13,323 nt of DNA, taken from Phyllobacteriaceae bacterium (GTDB lineage Bacteria > Pseudomonadota > Alphaproteobacteria > Rhizobiales > Ancalomicrobiaceae). Both the position numbers and the translations under genes were made by a program. Location: NCBI GenBank assembly GCA_012517025.1, contig JAAYVT010000327.1, forward strand, positions 1 through 13,323. The letters run 5' to 3'. The notes under the pieces are model-generated. The model saw only the letters and a program-made list of their open reading frames with translations. It ran no database searches and had not been told where the DNA came from. Below are positions 1-7,889 of this stretch, piece after piece; positions within the stretch are counted from its first letter, which is position 1, and every line of letters starts with the position of its first letter.

Positions 1-711
1 CAGGAACTCGGCGCGTGGCCCGTCGTCGTATCGCGCCAACATCTCGAAGCCGTCGACCTCCAGCGCCTCGGTCGGGTCGCGATCGCCGACGCCGACGAAG
101 GCGGTGACCGCGACCTCCGGCCCGGCCGGCTCGGAGATCGGGTTGGAGACGACCAGCGCCGGCAGATCGGCGACCCGGGCGGGAAGGTCGATGAACGGCA
201 GACGGGCGATGATGCGCGGGCCGTCGCCGCCGAGCAGGCGCCACCACGCGCCGACCCAGCTCGGCTGCGCCGTCTGGACGATGCCGAGGTCCGACACCGA
301 GCGGGCGACGGCGGCGATCACTTCTTCCGGACCGCTCTCGAGATGCGCCGGCACGGTGAAGCCGAAATAGAAGCGGGCGAGATCGCGCATCGCGACGGGG
401 TCGCGGCCGCCGTCCATGTAGACCTCGTAATGGGCCTGCAGGAAGGTGAAGGTGGAGACGATCTCGCGCCAGATGTGCTCGACGGTGACGATCGGCAGGA
501 TGCCGCGATGACGCTCGACCAGGCGATGCATCATGTCGGCCTCGCGGGCCGGGCGAAAGGCCGCACCGGTCACCGCCGTGCCCTTCACCTTGATCAGCTC
601 GTCGATGATCGCCGAGCGCGCCACCAGGAGCCGATGGATCTCCTCGTCGATCCCGTCGATCTCGCGTCGAAGGCCCGCCAGGCGCGTCGTCGGATCGATG
701 CTTTCCGTCAT
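1..711 (-). CDS. Chorismate mutase (AroQ type) with C-terminal extension domain, 3' end outside window
   Basis: The reading frame is open from an ATG at 711-709 to the left edge (237 residues, no stop reached). The first 100 or so residues are an AroQ-type chorismate mutase, which converts chorismate to prephenate for phenylalanine and tyrosine synthesis. The helix LRREIDGIDEEIHRLLVARS (14-33) followed by IIDELIKVKG (35-44) is diagnostic. R15, R32, K43, R56 and E57 line up with the E. coli active-site residues R11, R28, K39, R51 and E52. Residues from about 130 onward (DLGIVQ, IIARLPFIDLP, ALVVSNPISEP) form a second domain that faintly resembles the prephenate dehydratase fold but lacks motifs I can call catalytic. 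A GGACGG stretch about 10 bases upstream could be the ribosome site. It is divergent from metX, an arrangement I recall as common in Hyphomicrobiales. Mutase identity is firm; the role of the second domain is not. Confidence 0.9.
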   Translation of the reverse strand, partial: MTESIDPTTRLAGLRREIDGIDEEIHRLLVARSAIIDELIKVKGTAVTGAAFRPAREADMMHRLVERHRGILPIVTVEHIWREIVSTFTFLQAHYEVYMDGGRDPVAMRDLARFYFGFTVPAHLESGPEEVIAAVARSVSDLGIVQTAQPSWVGAWWRLLGGDGPRIIARLPFIDLPARVADLPALVVSNPISEPAGPEVAVTAFVGVGDRDPTEALEVDGFEMLARYDDGPRAEFL

Positions 712-845
712 GCCCGAAGCCGTCCTTCGATTGCCCGAAACCGCGGTCTTCTTAGGCGTCCCGCCACCCGAAATCAAAGAAAACATTGACAGGACGGCTG
801 CGCCTCCCCATCCCTGTCTTCCCCTCGGGAGGACCCCGTCGAACC
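712..845. promoter_or_regulatory. Divergent chorismate mutase / metX control region
   Basis: This 134-base gap must carry promoters for both divergent transcripts. On the plus strand TTGACA (786-791) is a perfect -35 hexamer, but the sequence 17 bases further (CATCCC, 809-814) is a poor -10, so the promoter is only tentative. The metX ribosome site GGGAGGA (827-833) lies 12 bases before the ATG. I looked for a SAM-II riboswitch, which often precedes metX in this group, and did not see its conserved GCTAAA-type core. Confidence 0.35.
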
Positions 846-2033
846 ATGACCACGAGCGATACGATCGAGACCGGCGAGGCCACCGACGCGCTGCGCCGCC
901 GGCAGGCCGACGAACCGACGAGCCGGGTCGCCCGGTTCGGCACCGATCGTCCGCTCGTCCTCGATGCCGGCCTGACCCTCGCCCCCTGGCAGATCGCCTA
1001 CGAGACCTACGGCACGCTGAACGCCGCGAAGTCCAACGCCGTCCTGGTCTGCCACGCCCTGACCGGGGATCAATACGTCGCTTCGACCAATCCGCTGACC
1101 GGCAAACCCGGCTGGTGGGAGCTCGTCGTCGGCCCGGGCAAGCCGATCGACACCGACCGCTTCTTCGTGATCTCGTCGAACGTGCTCGGCGGCTGCATGG
1201 GCACCACCGGCCCGGCCTCGTTCAACCCGGCGACCGGCAAGGCCTGGGGCCTCGACCTGCCGGTGATCACCATCGCCGACATGGTGCGCGCTCAAGCCGC
1301 GCTGATCGACCACCTCGGCATTCCGGATCTCTTCCTGGTCGCCGGCGGCTCGATGGGCGGCATGCAGGTGTTGCAGTGGGCTTCGGCCTATCCGGACCGC
1401 GTCTTCGCCGCCGCGCCGATCGCCACCGCCGCCTCGCATTCGGCGCAGAACATCGCCTTCTACGAGGTCGGCCGGCAGGCGGTGATGGCCGATCCCGACT
1501 GGCGCGAGGGCCGCTATCTCGACTTCGGCGTCCAGCCACGCAAGGGGCTGGCGGTGGCCCGCATGGCCGCGCACATCACCTACATGTCGGAGGTGTCGCT
1601 GCACAGCAAGTTCGGCCGGCGCCTGCAGCACGGCGACACGCTCGGCTACGGCTTCGACGGCGACTTCCAGATCGAGAGCTATCTGCGCCACCAGGGCTCC
1701 ACCTTCGTCGATCGCTTCGACGCCAATTCCTATCTCTACGTGTCGCGGGCGATGGACTATTTCGACCTCGCCGCCGACCACGGCGGGGTGCTCGCGGGAG
1801 CGTTCCGGGGAACCAAGACCCGGTTCTGCGTGATGAGCTTCACCACCGACTGGGCGTTTCCGACCCGCGACAGCCGGGTGATCGTGCACGCGCTCGCCGC
1901 CGCCGGCGCCAAGGTCTCCTTCGCCGAGATCGAGAGCGACCGCGGCCACGATGCCTTCCTGCGCGACGAGCCGGAGATGCACGCCATCCTCGCCGGCTTC
2001 ATCGACGCGGCCGCGCGCGCCCGCGGCATCTAG
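846..2033 (+). CDS. metX: Homoserine O-acyltransferase MetX (acetyl- or succinyltransferase)
   Basis: The gene encodes 395 residues of an alpha/beta-hydrolase-fold acyltransferase that activates the homoserine hydroxyl group for methionine synthesis in the cytoplasm. The nucleophile elbow GGSMGGMQ places Ser169. Asp335 (TTDWAFP) and His368 (RGHDAF) complete the triad with the spacing seen in H. influenzae MetX. The GCMGTTGPAS and GWWELVVGPGKPIDT segments are also typical. I chose the ATG at 846 because GGGAGGA lies 12 bases upstream and the family's N-terminal homology starts soon after. An in-frame ATG at 786 sits inside a TTGACA hexamer and lacks a good ribosome site. The stop codon abuts the metW ribosome site, so the two are co-transcribed. 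Whether the donor is acetyl-CoA or succinyl-CoA cannot be read with confidence; many MetX proteins paired with MetW are reported as succinyltransferases. Confidence 0.96.
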   Translation: MTTSDTIETGEATDALRRRQADEPTSRVARFGTDRPLVLDAGLTLAPWQIAYETYGTLNAAKSNAVLVCHALTGDQYVASTNPLTGKPGWWELVVGPGKPIDTDRFFVISSNVLGGCMGTTGPASFNPATGKAWGLDLPVITIADMVRAQAALIDHLGIPDLFLVAGGSMGGMQVLQWASAYPDRVFAAAPIATAASHSAQNIAFYEVGRQAVMADPDWREGRYLDFGVQPRKGLAVARMAAHITYMSEVSLHSKFGRRLQHGDTLGYGFDGDFQIESYLRHQGSTFVDRFDANSYLYVSRAMDYFDLAADHGGVLAGAFRGTKTRFCVMSFTTDWAFPTRDSRVIVHALAAAGAKVSFAEIESDRGHDAFLRDEPEMHAILAGFIDAAARARGI

Positions 2034-2047
2034 AGGAGGAGAAGCCC

Positions 2048-2701
2048 ATGCTCGACGCGAACGGCGTCTCCAAGACCCCGACGGTGCCGGTTTCACGCGT
2101 CGACCTCGCGGTCGTCGGCGATCTGGTGCCGACGGGCGCCCGCGTCCTCGACGTCGGCTGCGGCGACGGCACCCTGCTCGAGTGGCTGGAAGCGACCAAG
2201 GGGGTCGACGGCCGCGGCATCGAGATCTCGCAGGCCGGGGTCAACGCCGGGGTGGCGCGCGGTCTGTCGGTGATCCAGGGCAACGCCGACACCGACCTGA
2301 AGACCTTCCCCGACGGCGGCTTCGACGTGGTGATCCTGTCGCAGACGCTGCAGGCGACCAACCGGCCGCGCAAGGTGCTCGAGGACATGTTGCGCATCGG
2401 CCGGCGGGCGATCGTCTCGATCCCCAACTTCGGCCATTGGCGCATCCGTGGCCAGTTCATGGTGTGGGGCCGGATGCCGGTGACCGAGGATCTGCCCTAT
2501 TCCTGGTACGACACGCCGAACATCCACTTCTGCACCATCCGCGACTTCGTCGAGCTCGCCAAGGAGGTCGATGCCGAGATCGTCGAGGCCTTCGCCCTCG
2601 ACGCGCGCGGGCGCAAACTCTCCTTCAAGGCGCCGTGGTGGTTCTGGAACCTGTTCGGCGAGCAGGGCGTGTTCGTGCTGGAGAAGCGGCGGCGCGGCTG
2701 A
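2048..2701 (+). CDS. metW: Methionine biosynthesis protein MetW (SAM-methyltransferase fold)
   Basis: This is a 217-residue protein of the MetW family, a class I methyltransferase-like fold that is needed together with MetX for homoserine acylation in several proteobacteria. The glycine-rich SAM-binding motif VLDVGCGDG is at 33-41, followed by the acidic GIEIS strand end. The family segments LSQTLQATNRP, SIPNFGHWR and LPYSWYDTPNIHFCT are all present. Length is normal for the family. The gene starts 14 bases after the metX stop. The ribosome site GGAGG (2035-2039) begins directly after that stop, eight bases from the ATG, indicating a two-gene operon. The stop is only 9 bases from the convergent galT stop. 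Whether it methylates anything is unknown; partner of MetX is the best-supported role. Confidence 0.95.
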   Translation: MLDANGVSKTPTVPVSRVDLAVVGDLVPTGARVLDVGCGDGTLLEWLEATKGVDGRGIEISQAGVNAGVARGLSVIQGNADTDLKTFPDGGFDVVILSQTLQATNRPRKVLEDMLRIGRRAIVSIPNFGHWRIRGQFMVWGRMPVTEDLPYSWYDTPNIHFCTIRDFVELAKEVDAEIVEAFALDARGRKLSFKAPWWFWNLFGEQGVFVLEKRRRG

Positions 2702-2703
2702 GG

Positions 2704-2723
2704 CGACGCCTCACCCGGCGTCG
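2704..2723. terminator. Short hairpin at the convergent metW/galT ends
   Basis: CGACGCC (2704-2710) and GGCGTCG (2717-2723) form a perfect 7-bp stem with a 6-base loop that spans the galT stop codon. It sits exactly where the two convergent transcripts meet, but neither side has a T-run, so intrinsic termination would be weak. It is a candidate only. Confidence 0.25.
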
Positions 2724-3766
2724 GGGCGCGGCTCGCCCGAGACGGCGCGCAACCGTTCGGCCGCCGCCTCGGCGGTCAGATCGCGTTGCGGCGAGCCCAG
2801 CATCTCGAAGCCGACCATGAACTTCTTCACCGTCGCCGAGCGCAGCAGCGGCGGATAGAAGTGGGCGTGCATCACCCAACCGGGATGATCCTTCCCGTCG
2901 AGCGGCTTCTGGTGGAAGCCCATCGAATAGGGGAAGGAGACGCGGAAGAGGGCGTCGTAGCGGCGGGTGATCGCCGACAGCGCCTCGGCGAGCGCCTGCG
3001 TGTCGGCGGGCTCGAGTTCGTCGAAGCCGCCGATCGACCGGCGCGGCAGGATCATCTTCTCGAACGGCCACACCGCCCAGAACGGCACCAGCACCACGAA
3101 GCGATCGTTGACATGGACGATCCGGTCGCCGGCGGCGAGCTCCCGCTCGACGTAGTCGAGCAACATCGGCCGGCCGTGGCGGGCGAAATAGTCGCGCTGG
3201 CGAACGTCCTCCTTCGCCGGCTCGTCGGGGAGATGGCGGCTCGCCCAGATCTGGCCGTGCGGATGCGGGTTGGAACAGCCCATCACCGCGCCGCGATTCT
3301 CGAAGATCTGCACAGAGACGACGTCGTCGCGGGCGCCGAGTTCGGCCGATTGGCCGATCCAGGTCTCGACCACCCGGCGGATGTCGTCGACGCTCATCCC
3401 GGCGAGGGTCAAATCGTGGCGCGGCGAGAAGCAGACGACGCGGCAGACGCCGCTCTCGGCTTCCGCCACGAAGAGCTCGTCGTCGGCGGTCCCCCCCGCC
3501 GGCGTGTCGGGCAGCAGCGCCGCGAAGTCGTTGTCGAAGACGAAGGTGCCGTCGTAGTTCGGATTGGCGATGCCACCGACGCGGGTGTTGCCGGGGCAGA
3601 GGTAGCAGCTCGGGTCGTGCGCCGGCATGGTGGTGGATGCGACCGCCTCGGTCTGGCCCTGCCAGGGGCGGCCCATGCGATGCGGCGACACCAGCACGCG
3701 CTCGCCGGTCAAGGGGTTCAGCCGGCGATGCGGCGCGGTGGTCCAGGCGAGGTGATCCAGGGTCAC
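2711..3766 (-). CDS. galT: Galactose-1-phosphate uridylyltransferase GalT
   Basis: This 351-residue type I GalT exchanges UMP between UDP-glucose and galactose-1-phosphate in the Leloir pathway. C54-x2-C57 (SCYLCPGN), H117 (SPRHDLTL) and H168 match the zinc ligands of the E. coli enzyme. NPHPHGQ carries the uridylylated nucleophile His170. The late HAHFYPP segment matches the second metal-site histidines. Start: GTG at 3766-3764, not ATG. GAGGAG lies 7 bases upstream, and protein homology begins immediately (LDHLAWTTAPHRRLNPLTG). The GTG overlaps the galK TGA as GTGA, so translation is probably coupled. The gene ends the chvE-gguA-gguB-galK-galT operon and converges on metW. Upstream in the same transcript galK carries a nonsense codon, which could lower galT expression by polarity. 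Confidence 0.95.
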   Translation of the reverse strand: MTLDHLAWTTAPHRRLNPLTGERVLVSPHRMGRPWQGQTEAVASTTMPAHDPSCYLCPGNTRVGGIANPNYDGTFVFDNDFAALLPDTPAGGTADDELFVAEAESGVCRVVCFSPRHDLTLAGMSVDDIRRVVETWIGQSAELGARDDVVSVQIFENRGAVMGCSNPHPHGQIWASRHLPDEPAKEDVRQRDYFARHGRPMLLDYVERELAAGDRIVHVNDRFVVLVPFWAVWPFEKMILPRRSIGGFDELEPADTQALAEALSAITRRYDALFRVSFPYSMGFHQKPLDGKDHPGWVMHAHFYPPLLRSATVKKFMVGFEMLGSPQRDLTAEAAAERLRAVSGEPRPDAG

Positions 3767-4956
3767 GGCGCCGTCTCCTCGAACGCGACTTCCCCGGCCC
3801 CGGCGGCCGGCGTGCAGGCGAAGACGTCGGCGATGAGACCGGTCGCGCCGCGATAGGCCTCGCGCAGCTTCGCCTCGAAGCTCTCGACCGCGCCGGCCTC
3901 GACCAGCGACACGGTGCAGCCGCCGAAGCCGCCGCCGGTCATCCGCGAGCCGAGCACGCCGGGCAGGGCGCGGGCGAGATCGACCATGACGTCGACCTCG
4001 GCGCAGGAGATCTCGTAATCGTCGCGCATCGAGACGTGCGAGGCGTCCCACAACGCGCCGAAGCGCGCCATGTCGCCGCGATCGGCGGCGGCCGCCGCCT
4101 AGAGCACCCGGTCGTTCTCCGCGACGATGTGGCGGCAGCGGCGGAAGGTGACGTCGTCGAGGAGATCGCGATGGGCCGCGAGCGCGGCGAGCGAGACGTC
4201 GCGCAGCGCCCGCACGCTCTCGCCGAGGACGGGACGCAGCCGCCGCACGCCTTCCTCGCAGGAGCGGCGGCGGGCGTTGTAATCGTCGCCGCCGGCGAGC
4301 ACGTGGTGGACCATCGAATTGGCGACGACGATGCGGCAGGTGGGATCGATCGCCACCGGCCGGGCCTCGAGGCTGCGGCAGTCGATCATCAGGGCATGGC
4401 CGGCGACGCCGCAGGCGGCGGCGTATTGATCCATGATGCCGCAGCGCATGCCGACGTGCTCGTTCTCCGCCTTCTGGCAGAGCTTCGCCGTCTCGATCGG
4501 GGCGAGAGCGACGCCGGAGACGGCGGCGAGCGCACCGACGGTCGCCACTTCGAGCGCGGCGGAGGACGACAGACCGGAGCCGACCGGCACCGTCGAGGTG
4601 ATGGTCAGGTCGGCGCCGGTCAGACGATGGCCGGCCGCCTCCAGCATGCGGGCGACGCCGAAGACGTAGTCGGACCACGTGCCGGTCGGGCGGATCGAGC
4701 CGGCGTCGAGATCGAGGCTCGCGGTCTCCTCGCCGCGCCGGGTGCGGACCACCACGAGGCGATCGGGGCGCGGCGCGATCGCCACCTTGGTGTCGAATTC
4801 GAGCGCCGCCGGCATGACGAAGCCGTCGTTGTAGTCGGTGTGCTCGCCGATCAGGTTGACCCGGCCGGGGGCGCGGAAGACGCGCGGGGTTCGGCCGAAG
4901 GTCGCCCGGAAGTCGGCGACGATCTCGGCGACCGGATCGAGGGCGGCGGGATGCAT
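3763..4956 (-). pseudogene. galK: Galactokinase GalK interrupted by an in-frame TAG
   Basis: Galactokinase phosphorylates galactose with ATP as the first committed step of the Leloir pathway. The full frame is 397 codons, close to the E. coli length of 382. Seen in order are the galactokinase signature GRVNLIGEHTDYNDG (31-45), the ATP loop PVGSGLSSSAAL (124-135), catalytic Asp176 in CGIMDQY and, in the second part, the GHMP motif MTGGGFGGC (339-347). Codon 286 is TAG (complement of 4099-4101) between ...AENDRVL and AAAAADRGDMARFG. Relatives usually have a Glu or Ala there, so GAG to TAG is a plausible single change. The remaining 111 codons stay in the same frame and match the family without a gap. 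The truncated 285-residue product lacks motif 3 and is probably inactive. An ATG at 4071 could restart translation, but its ribosome site is weak. Start at 4956 has GGGAGGA 7 bases upstream. A sequencing error remains possible. Confidence 0.88.
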
Positions 4957-4985
4957 GGGGGGATCCTCCCGACCCGACGCGGAAA

Positions 4986-5014
4986 CCCCGTCCGCGCGAG
5001 ATGCGCGGGCGGGG
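4986..5014 (-). terminator. Stem-loop between gguB and galK (possible partial terminator)
   Basis: The 12-base arms 4986-4997 and 5003-5014 pair around a 5-base loop with one imperfect position. In the minus-strand RNA the hairpin is very GC-rich and is followed by TTTCC, a short U-run. It lies in the 76-base gap between the gguB stop and the galK ribosome site. It could end part of the transcript after the transporter genes, or protect the chvE-gguAB part of the message from 3' decay. Confidence 0.45.
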
Positions 5015-5032
5015 CGCCGTCGTCGATGCGCC

Positions 5033-6232
5033 TCAGCGCTTCACCTTGTTGTAGACGTCGAAGAACACGGCGGCGAGAAGCACCAGGCCCTTGATGACCT
5101 GCTGCCAGTCGATGCCGATGCCGAGGATCGACATGCCGTTGTTCATCACGCCCATGATGAAGGCGCCGATCACCGCGCCCGTCACCTTGCCGACACCGCC
5201 GGTCGCCGAGGCGCCGCCGATGAAGCAGGCCGCGATGACGTCGAGCTCGAAGGAGACGCCGCCCTTCGGGGTGGCGGTGTTGAGGCGGGCGGCGAAGACG
5301 AGACCGGCCAGCGCCGCCAGCATGCCCATGTTGGCGAAGGTGAAGAAGGTGAGCCGGCGGGTGTCGATGCCGGAGAGCCGGGCCGCCTTCTCGTTGCCGC
5401 CGAGGGCGTAGATGCGGCGGCCGATGGTGGTATGCTGGGTGACGAAGCCGTAGAACAGGATCAGCACGAACATCACGATCAGGACGTTGGGCAGGCCCTT
5501 GTAGGTCGACATCTGCCAACCGAAGGCGACGAGGGCGGCGGCGAGCGCGATCTGCTTGCCCCAGAAGATCACGCTCGGCTCGACCTCGACGCCGAACTTC
5601 TGCCGCTTGGCGCGATCGCGGATCGCCGAGACGATCAGCGCCAGCGCCGTCACCGCCGACAGCACCACCGTCAGCACGTGCAGATGCGGGATGGAGGCGA
5701 CGTCGGGGATGAAGCCGGAGGACAGGCGCTGGAAGCTGACCGGGAACGGTCCGACCGACTGGCCGGCGAGCAGGGCGAGACAGAGGCCGCGGAACACCAG
5801 CATGCCGCCCAGCGTCACGATGAACGAGGGGATGTGCATGTAGGCGACGAACCAGCCCTGGGCCGCGCCGATCACCGCGCCGAGCGCCAGCGAGGCGATG
5901 GTGGTGGTCACCGGGTCGACGTGCCAGGTCACCATCATGGTGGCGGCGAAGGCGCCGATGAAGCCGACCACCGAGCCGACCGACAGGTCGATGTGGCCGG
6001 CGACGATCACCAGCAGCATGCCCAGCGCCATGATGACGACGTAGCTGTTCTGCAGCACCAGATTGGTCAGGTTCAGGGGCTGGAACAGGGTGCCGCCGGT
6101 CATCCACTGGAAGAACACCATGATGACGACGAGCGACAGCAGGATGCCGTATTCCCTGAGATTTCGACCGATGAAGGTGGTCAGGGAGACGCGTTGAGGT
6201 TCGCTCGGGCGTTCGAGGGTTTCGGTGCTCAT
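5033..6232 (-). CDS. gguB: Sugar ABC transporter permease GguB
   Basis: This is a 399-residue inner-membrane permease of the branched-chain/ribose-type family (BPD_transp_2), forming the channel of the ChvE-GguAB importer. Hydrophobic segments begin at about 30-44 and continue through the protein, with roughly ten helices expected. The family motif IDLSVGS is at 81-87. A cytoplasmic loop with GRRIYALGGNEKAARLSGI (about 269-288) probably contacts the ATPase. The C-terminal GGVGKVTGAVIGAFIMGVMN region is typical. The start ATG (6232-6230) overlaps the gguA stop as ATGA, giving translational coupling and equal stoichiometry with GguA. In Agrobacterium gguC follows gguB; here a hairpin and galK follow instead. 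Confidence 0.93.
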   Translation of the reverse strand: MSTETLERPSEPQRVSLTTFIGRNLREYGILLSLVVIMVFFQWMTGGTLFQPLNLTNLVLQNSYVVIMALGMLLVIVAGHIDLSVGSVVGFIGAFAATMMVTWHVDPVTTTIASLALGAVIGAAQGWFVAYMHIPSFIVTLGGMLVFRGLCLALLAGQSVGPFPVSFQRLSSGFIPDVASIPHLHVLTVVLSAVTALALIVSAIRDRAKRQKFGVEVEPSVIFWGKQIALAAALVAFGWQMSTYKGLPNVLIVMFVLILFYGFVTQHTTIGRRIYALGGNEKAARLSGIDTRRLTFFTFANMGMLAALAGLVFAARLNTATPKGGVSFELDVIAACFIGGASATGGVGKVTGAVIGAFIMGVMNNGMSILGIGIDWQQVIKGLVLLAAVFFDVYNKVKR

Positions 6233-7764
6233 CGGGCCAACTCCCGGGACGACATGATCGCCCGCATGATCTTTTCTTGTGAGGCTTCGCGCGCCGGCAT
6301 CTCGGCCACCACCGCCCCCTCGTCCATGACGTAGATGCGGTCGGCGACGCCGAGCAGCTCCGGCATCTCCGAGGAGATCAGGATCACCCCGCGCCCTTCG
6401 GCGACGAGCTTGTTGATGATGCCGTAGATCTCGTACTTCGCGCCGACGTCGATGCCGCGGGTCGGCTCGTCGAGGATGAGCAGCTGCGGATCGGCGAACA
6501 GCCACTTGGCCAGCACCACCTTCTGCTGGTTGCCGCCCGACAGGTCGAGCGTCTCCTGGAAGATGTTGCGGCAGCGGATGCGCATCGACTTGCGGAATTC
6601 CTCGGCGACGCCGATCACCGCGACGTCGTCGAGCACGCCCCGGCGCGACACGCCCTTCATGTTGGACATCACGGTGTTCTCGCGGATGTCCTGGCCGAGT
6701 ACGAGACCGTAGGTCTTGCGATCCTCGGTGCCGTAGGCGATGCCGGCGTCGACCGCCTTCGACACGGTCGAGACGTCGATCTCGCGGCCGGAAAGCTCGG
6801 CGCGGCCGGAGACGAAGCGGCCGTAGGAGCGGCCGAACAGGCTCATGGCGAATTCGGTGCGGCCGGCGCCCATCAGCCCGGCGATACCGACCACCTCGCC
6901 CTTCTTCACCTCGATCTCGATGTTCTTGGCGATGCGGCGGCCGGGGATGACCGGATCGTCGACCGTCCAGCCCTTCACCCGGAAGAGCACGTCGCCGATG
7001 GTGACGTCGCGCTTGGGATAGCGATCGGTCAGTTCGCGCCCGACCATGCCGCGGATGATGCGGTCCTCGTCGGCGCGGCCGGCGGAGCAGTCGAGCGTCT
7101 CCACCGTGGTGCCGTCGCGCAGGATGGTGATGCGGTCGGCGACGCGGGAGACCTCGTTGAGCTTGTGGCTGATCAGAATCGAGGCGATGCCCTGGGTCTT
7201 GAACTCCAGCAGCAGGTCGAGCAGGGCGTTCGAATCCGCCTCGTTGAGGCTGGCGGTCGGCTCGTCGAGGATGAGGAGCTTGACCTCCTTCGACAGCGCC
7301 TTGGCGATCTCCACCAGTTGCTGCTTGCCGACGCCGAGGTCGCCGACGAGGCGGGAGGGATGTTCCCTCAAGCCCACCTTGCGCAACAGCTCGACGGTGC
7401 GGCGGGCTTCCTCGTAATGGTCGACCACGCCCCAACGGCCGGGCTCGGCGCCGAGGAAGATGTTCTCGGCGATGGAGAGCAACGGCACCAGGGCGAGCTC
7501 CTGGTGAATGATGATGATGCCGATCTTCTCGCTGTCGGCGATCGAAGAGAAGCGGCGGACCTCGCCCTCGTAGACGATGTCGCCTTCGTAGTCGCCGTGC
7601 GGATAGACGCCGGAGAGCACCTTCATCAGCGTCGACTTGCCGGCGCCGTTCTCGCCGACGAGAGCGTGGATCTCGGCGGGCAGGACGTCGAGATTGACGT
7701 CCGACAGCGCCTTCACGCCGGGGAACGTCTTGGTGATGTGGCGCATTTCGAGAATGGGGGTCAT
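6229..7764 (-). CDS. gguA: Sugar ABC transporter ATP-binding protein GguA
   Basis: The product is a 511-residue protein with two fused ABC domains that energises sugar import through GguB. The N-terminal domain has Walker A GENGAGKST (37-45), a degenerate signature LGVGKQQ and Walker B LLILDEPTASL (about 163-173). The C-terminal domain has a degenerate Walker A (GLMGAGRTE) but a full signature LSGGNQQ (about 408-414) and Walker B LLILDEPTRGID (about 425-436). This one-good, one-degenerate pattern is normal for the MglA/RbsA/XylG/GguA family, so it is not damage. The start ATG at 7764 is preceded by GAGGAGG 6 bases upstream. It is separated from chvE by a 150-base spacer with a strong stem-loop and overlaps gguB by 4 bases. 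Confidence 0.95.
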   Translation of the reverse strand: MTPILEMRHITKTFPGVKALSDVNLDVLPAEIHALVGENGAGKSTLMKVLSGVYPHGDYEGDIVYEGEVRRFSSIADSEKIGIIIIHQELALVPLLSIAENIFLGAEPGRWGVVDHYEEARRTVELLRKVGLREHPSRLVGDLGVGKQQLVEIAKALSKEVKLLILDEPTASLNEADSNALLDLLLEFKTQGIASILISHKLNEVSRVADRITILRDGTTVETLDCSAGRADEDRIIRGMVGRELTDRYPKRDVTIGDVLFRVKGWTVDDPVIPGRRIAKNIEIEVKKGEVVGIAGLMGAGRTEFAMSLFGRSYGRFVSGRAELSGREIDVSTVSKAVDAGIAYGTEDRKTYGLVLGQDIRENTVMSNMKGVSRRGVLDDVAVIGVAEEFRKSMRIRCRNIFQETLDLSGGNQQKVVLAKWLFADPQLLILDEPTRGIDVGAKYEIYGIINKLVAEGRGVILISSEMPELLGVADRIYVMDEGAVVAEMPAREASQEKIMRAIMSSRELAR

Positions 7765-7853
7765 GGCGGACCTCCTCGTCGAAGCCGTCCGAACCGACCC
7801 CGCGGGCGGGACCTCCGGCTCGCACGTCGATCGGGCGGAACCACCCCCGACCG

Positions 7854-7889
7854 CGACGAACCCGGCGGGGGCGACGAACCGGCCGGGGG
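7854..7889. repeat. Two tandem 18-base GC-rich repeats in the chvE-gguA spacer
   Basis: Bases 7854-7871 and 7872-7889 are adjacent copies of an 18-mer beginning CGACGAACC and ending GGGGG, differing at two positions. The second copy provides the left arm of the stem-loop at 7875-7903. The repeat probably arose by slippage or local duplication. No function is visible beyond that overlap. Confidence 0.6.

Noticed and set aside
712..845. SAM-II riboswitch in front of metX
   Set aside because: It is expected by context in alphaproteobacteria, but I find neither the conserved core nor a convincing pseudoknot.
533..2047. Upstream part of a very long plus-strand open frame that runs into metW
   Set aside because: It is Arg/Pro-rich translation in a wrong frame across the metX gene. 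Only the last 217 residues from 2048 have protein-like MetW homology.
774..2096. 440-codon minus-strand open frame opposite metX
   Set aside because: It is an antisense shadow typical of high-GC genes, while MetX on the plus strand has a complete catalytic triad.
6779..6880. Degenerate second Walker A in GguA as a sign of gene decay
   Set aside because: The GLMGAGRTE form is normal for two-domain sugar ABC ATPases of this family.
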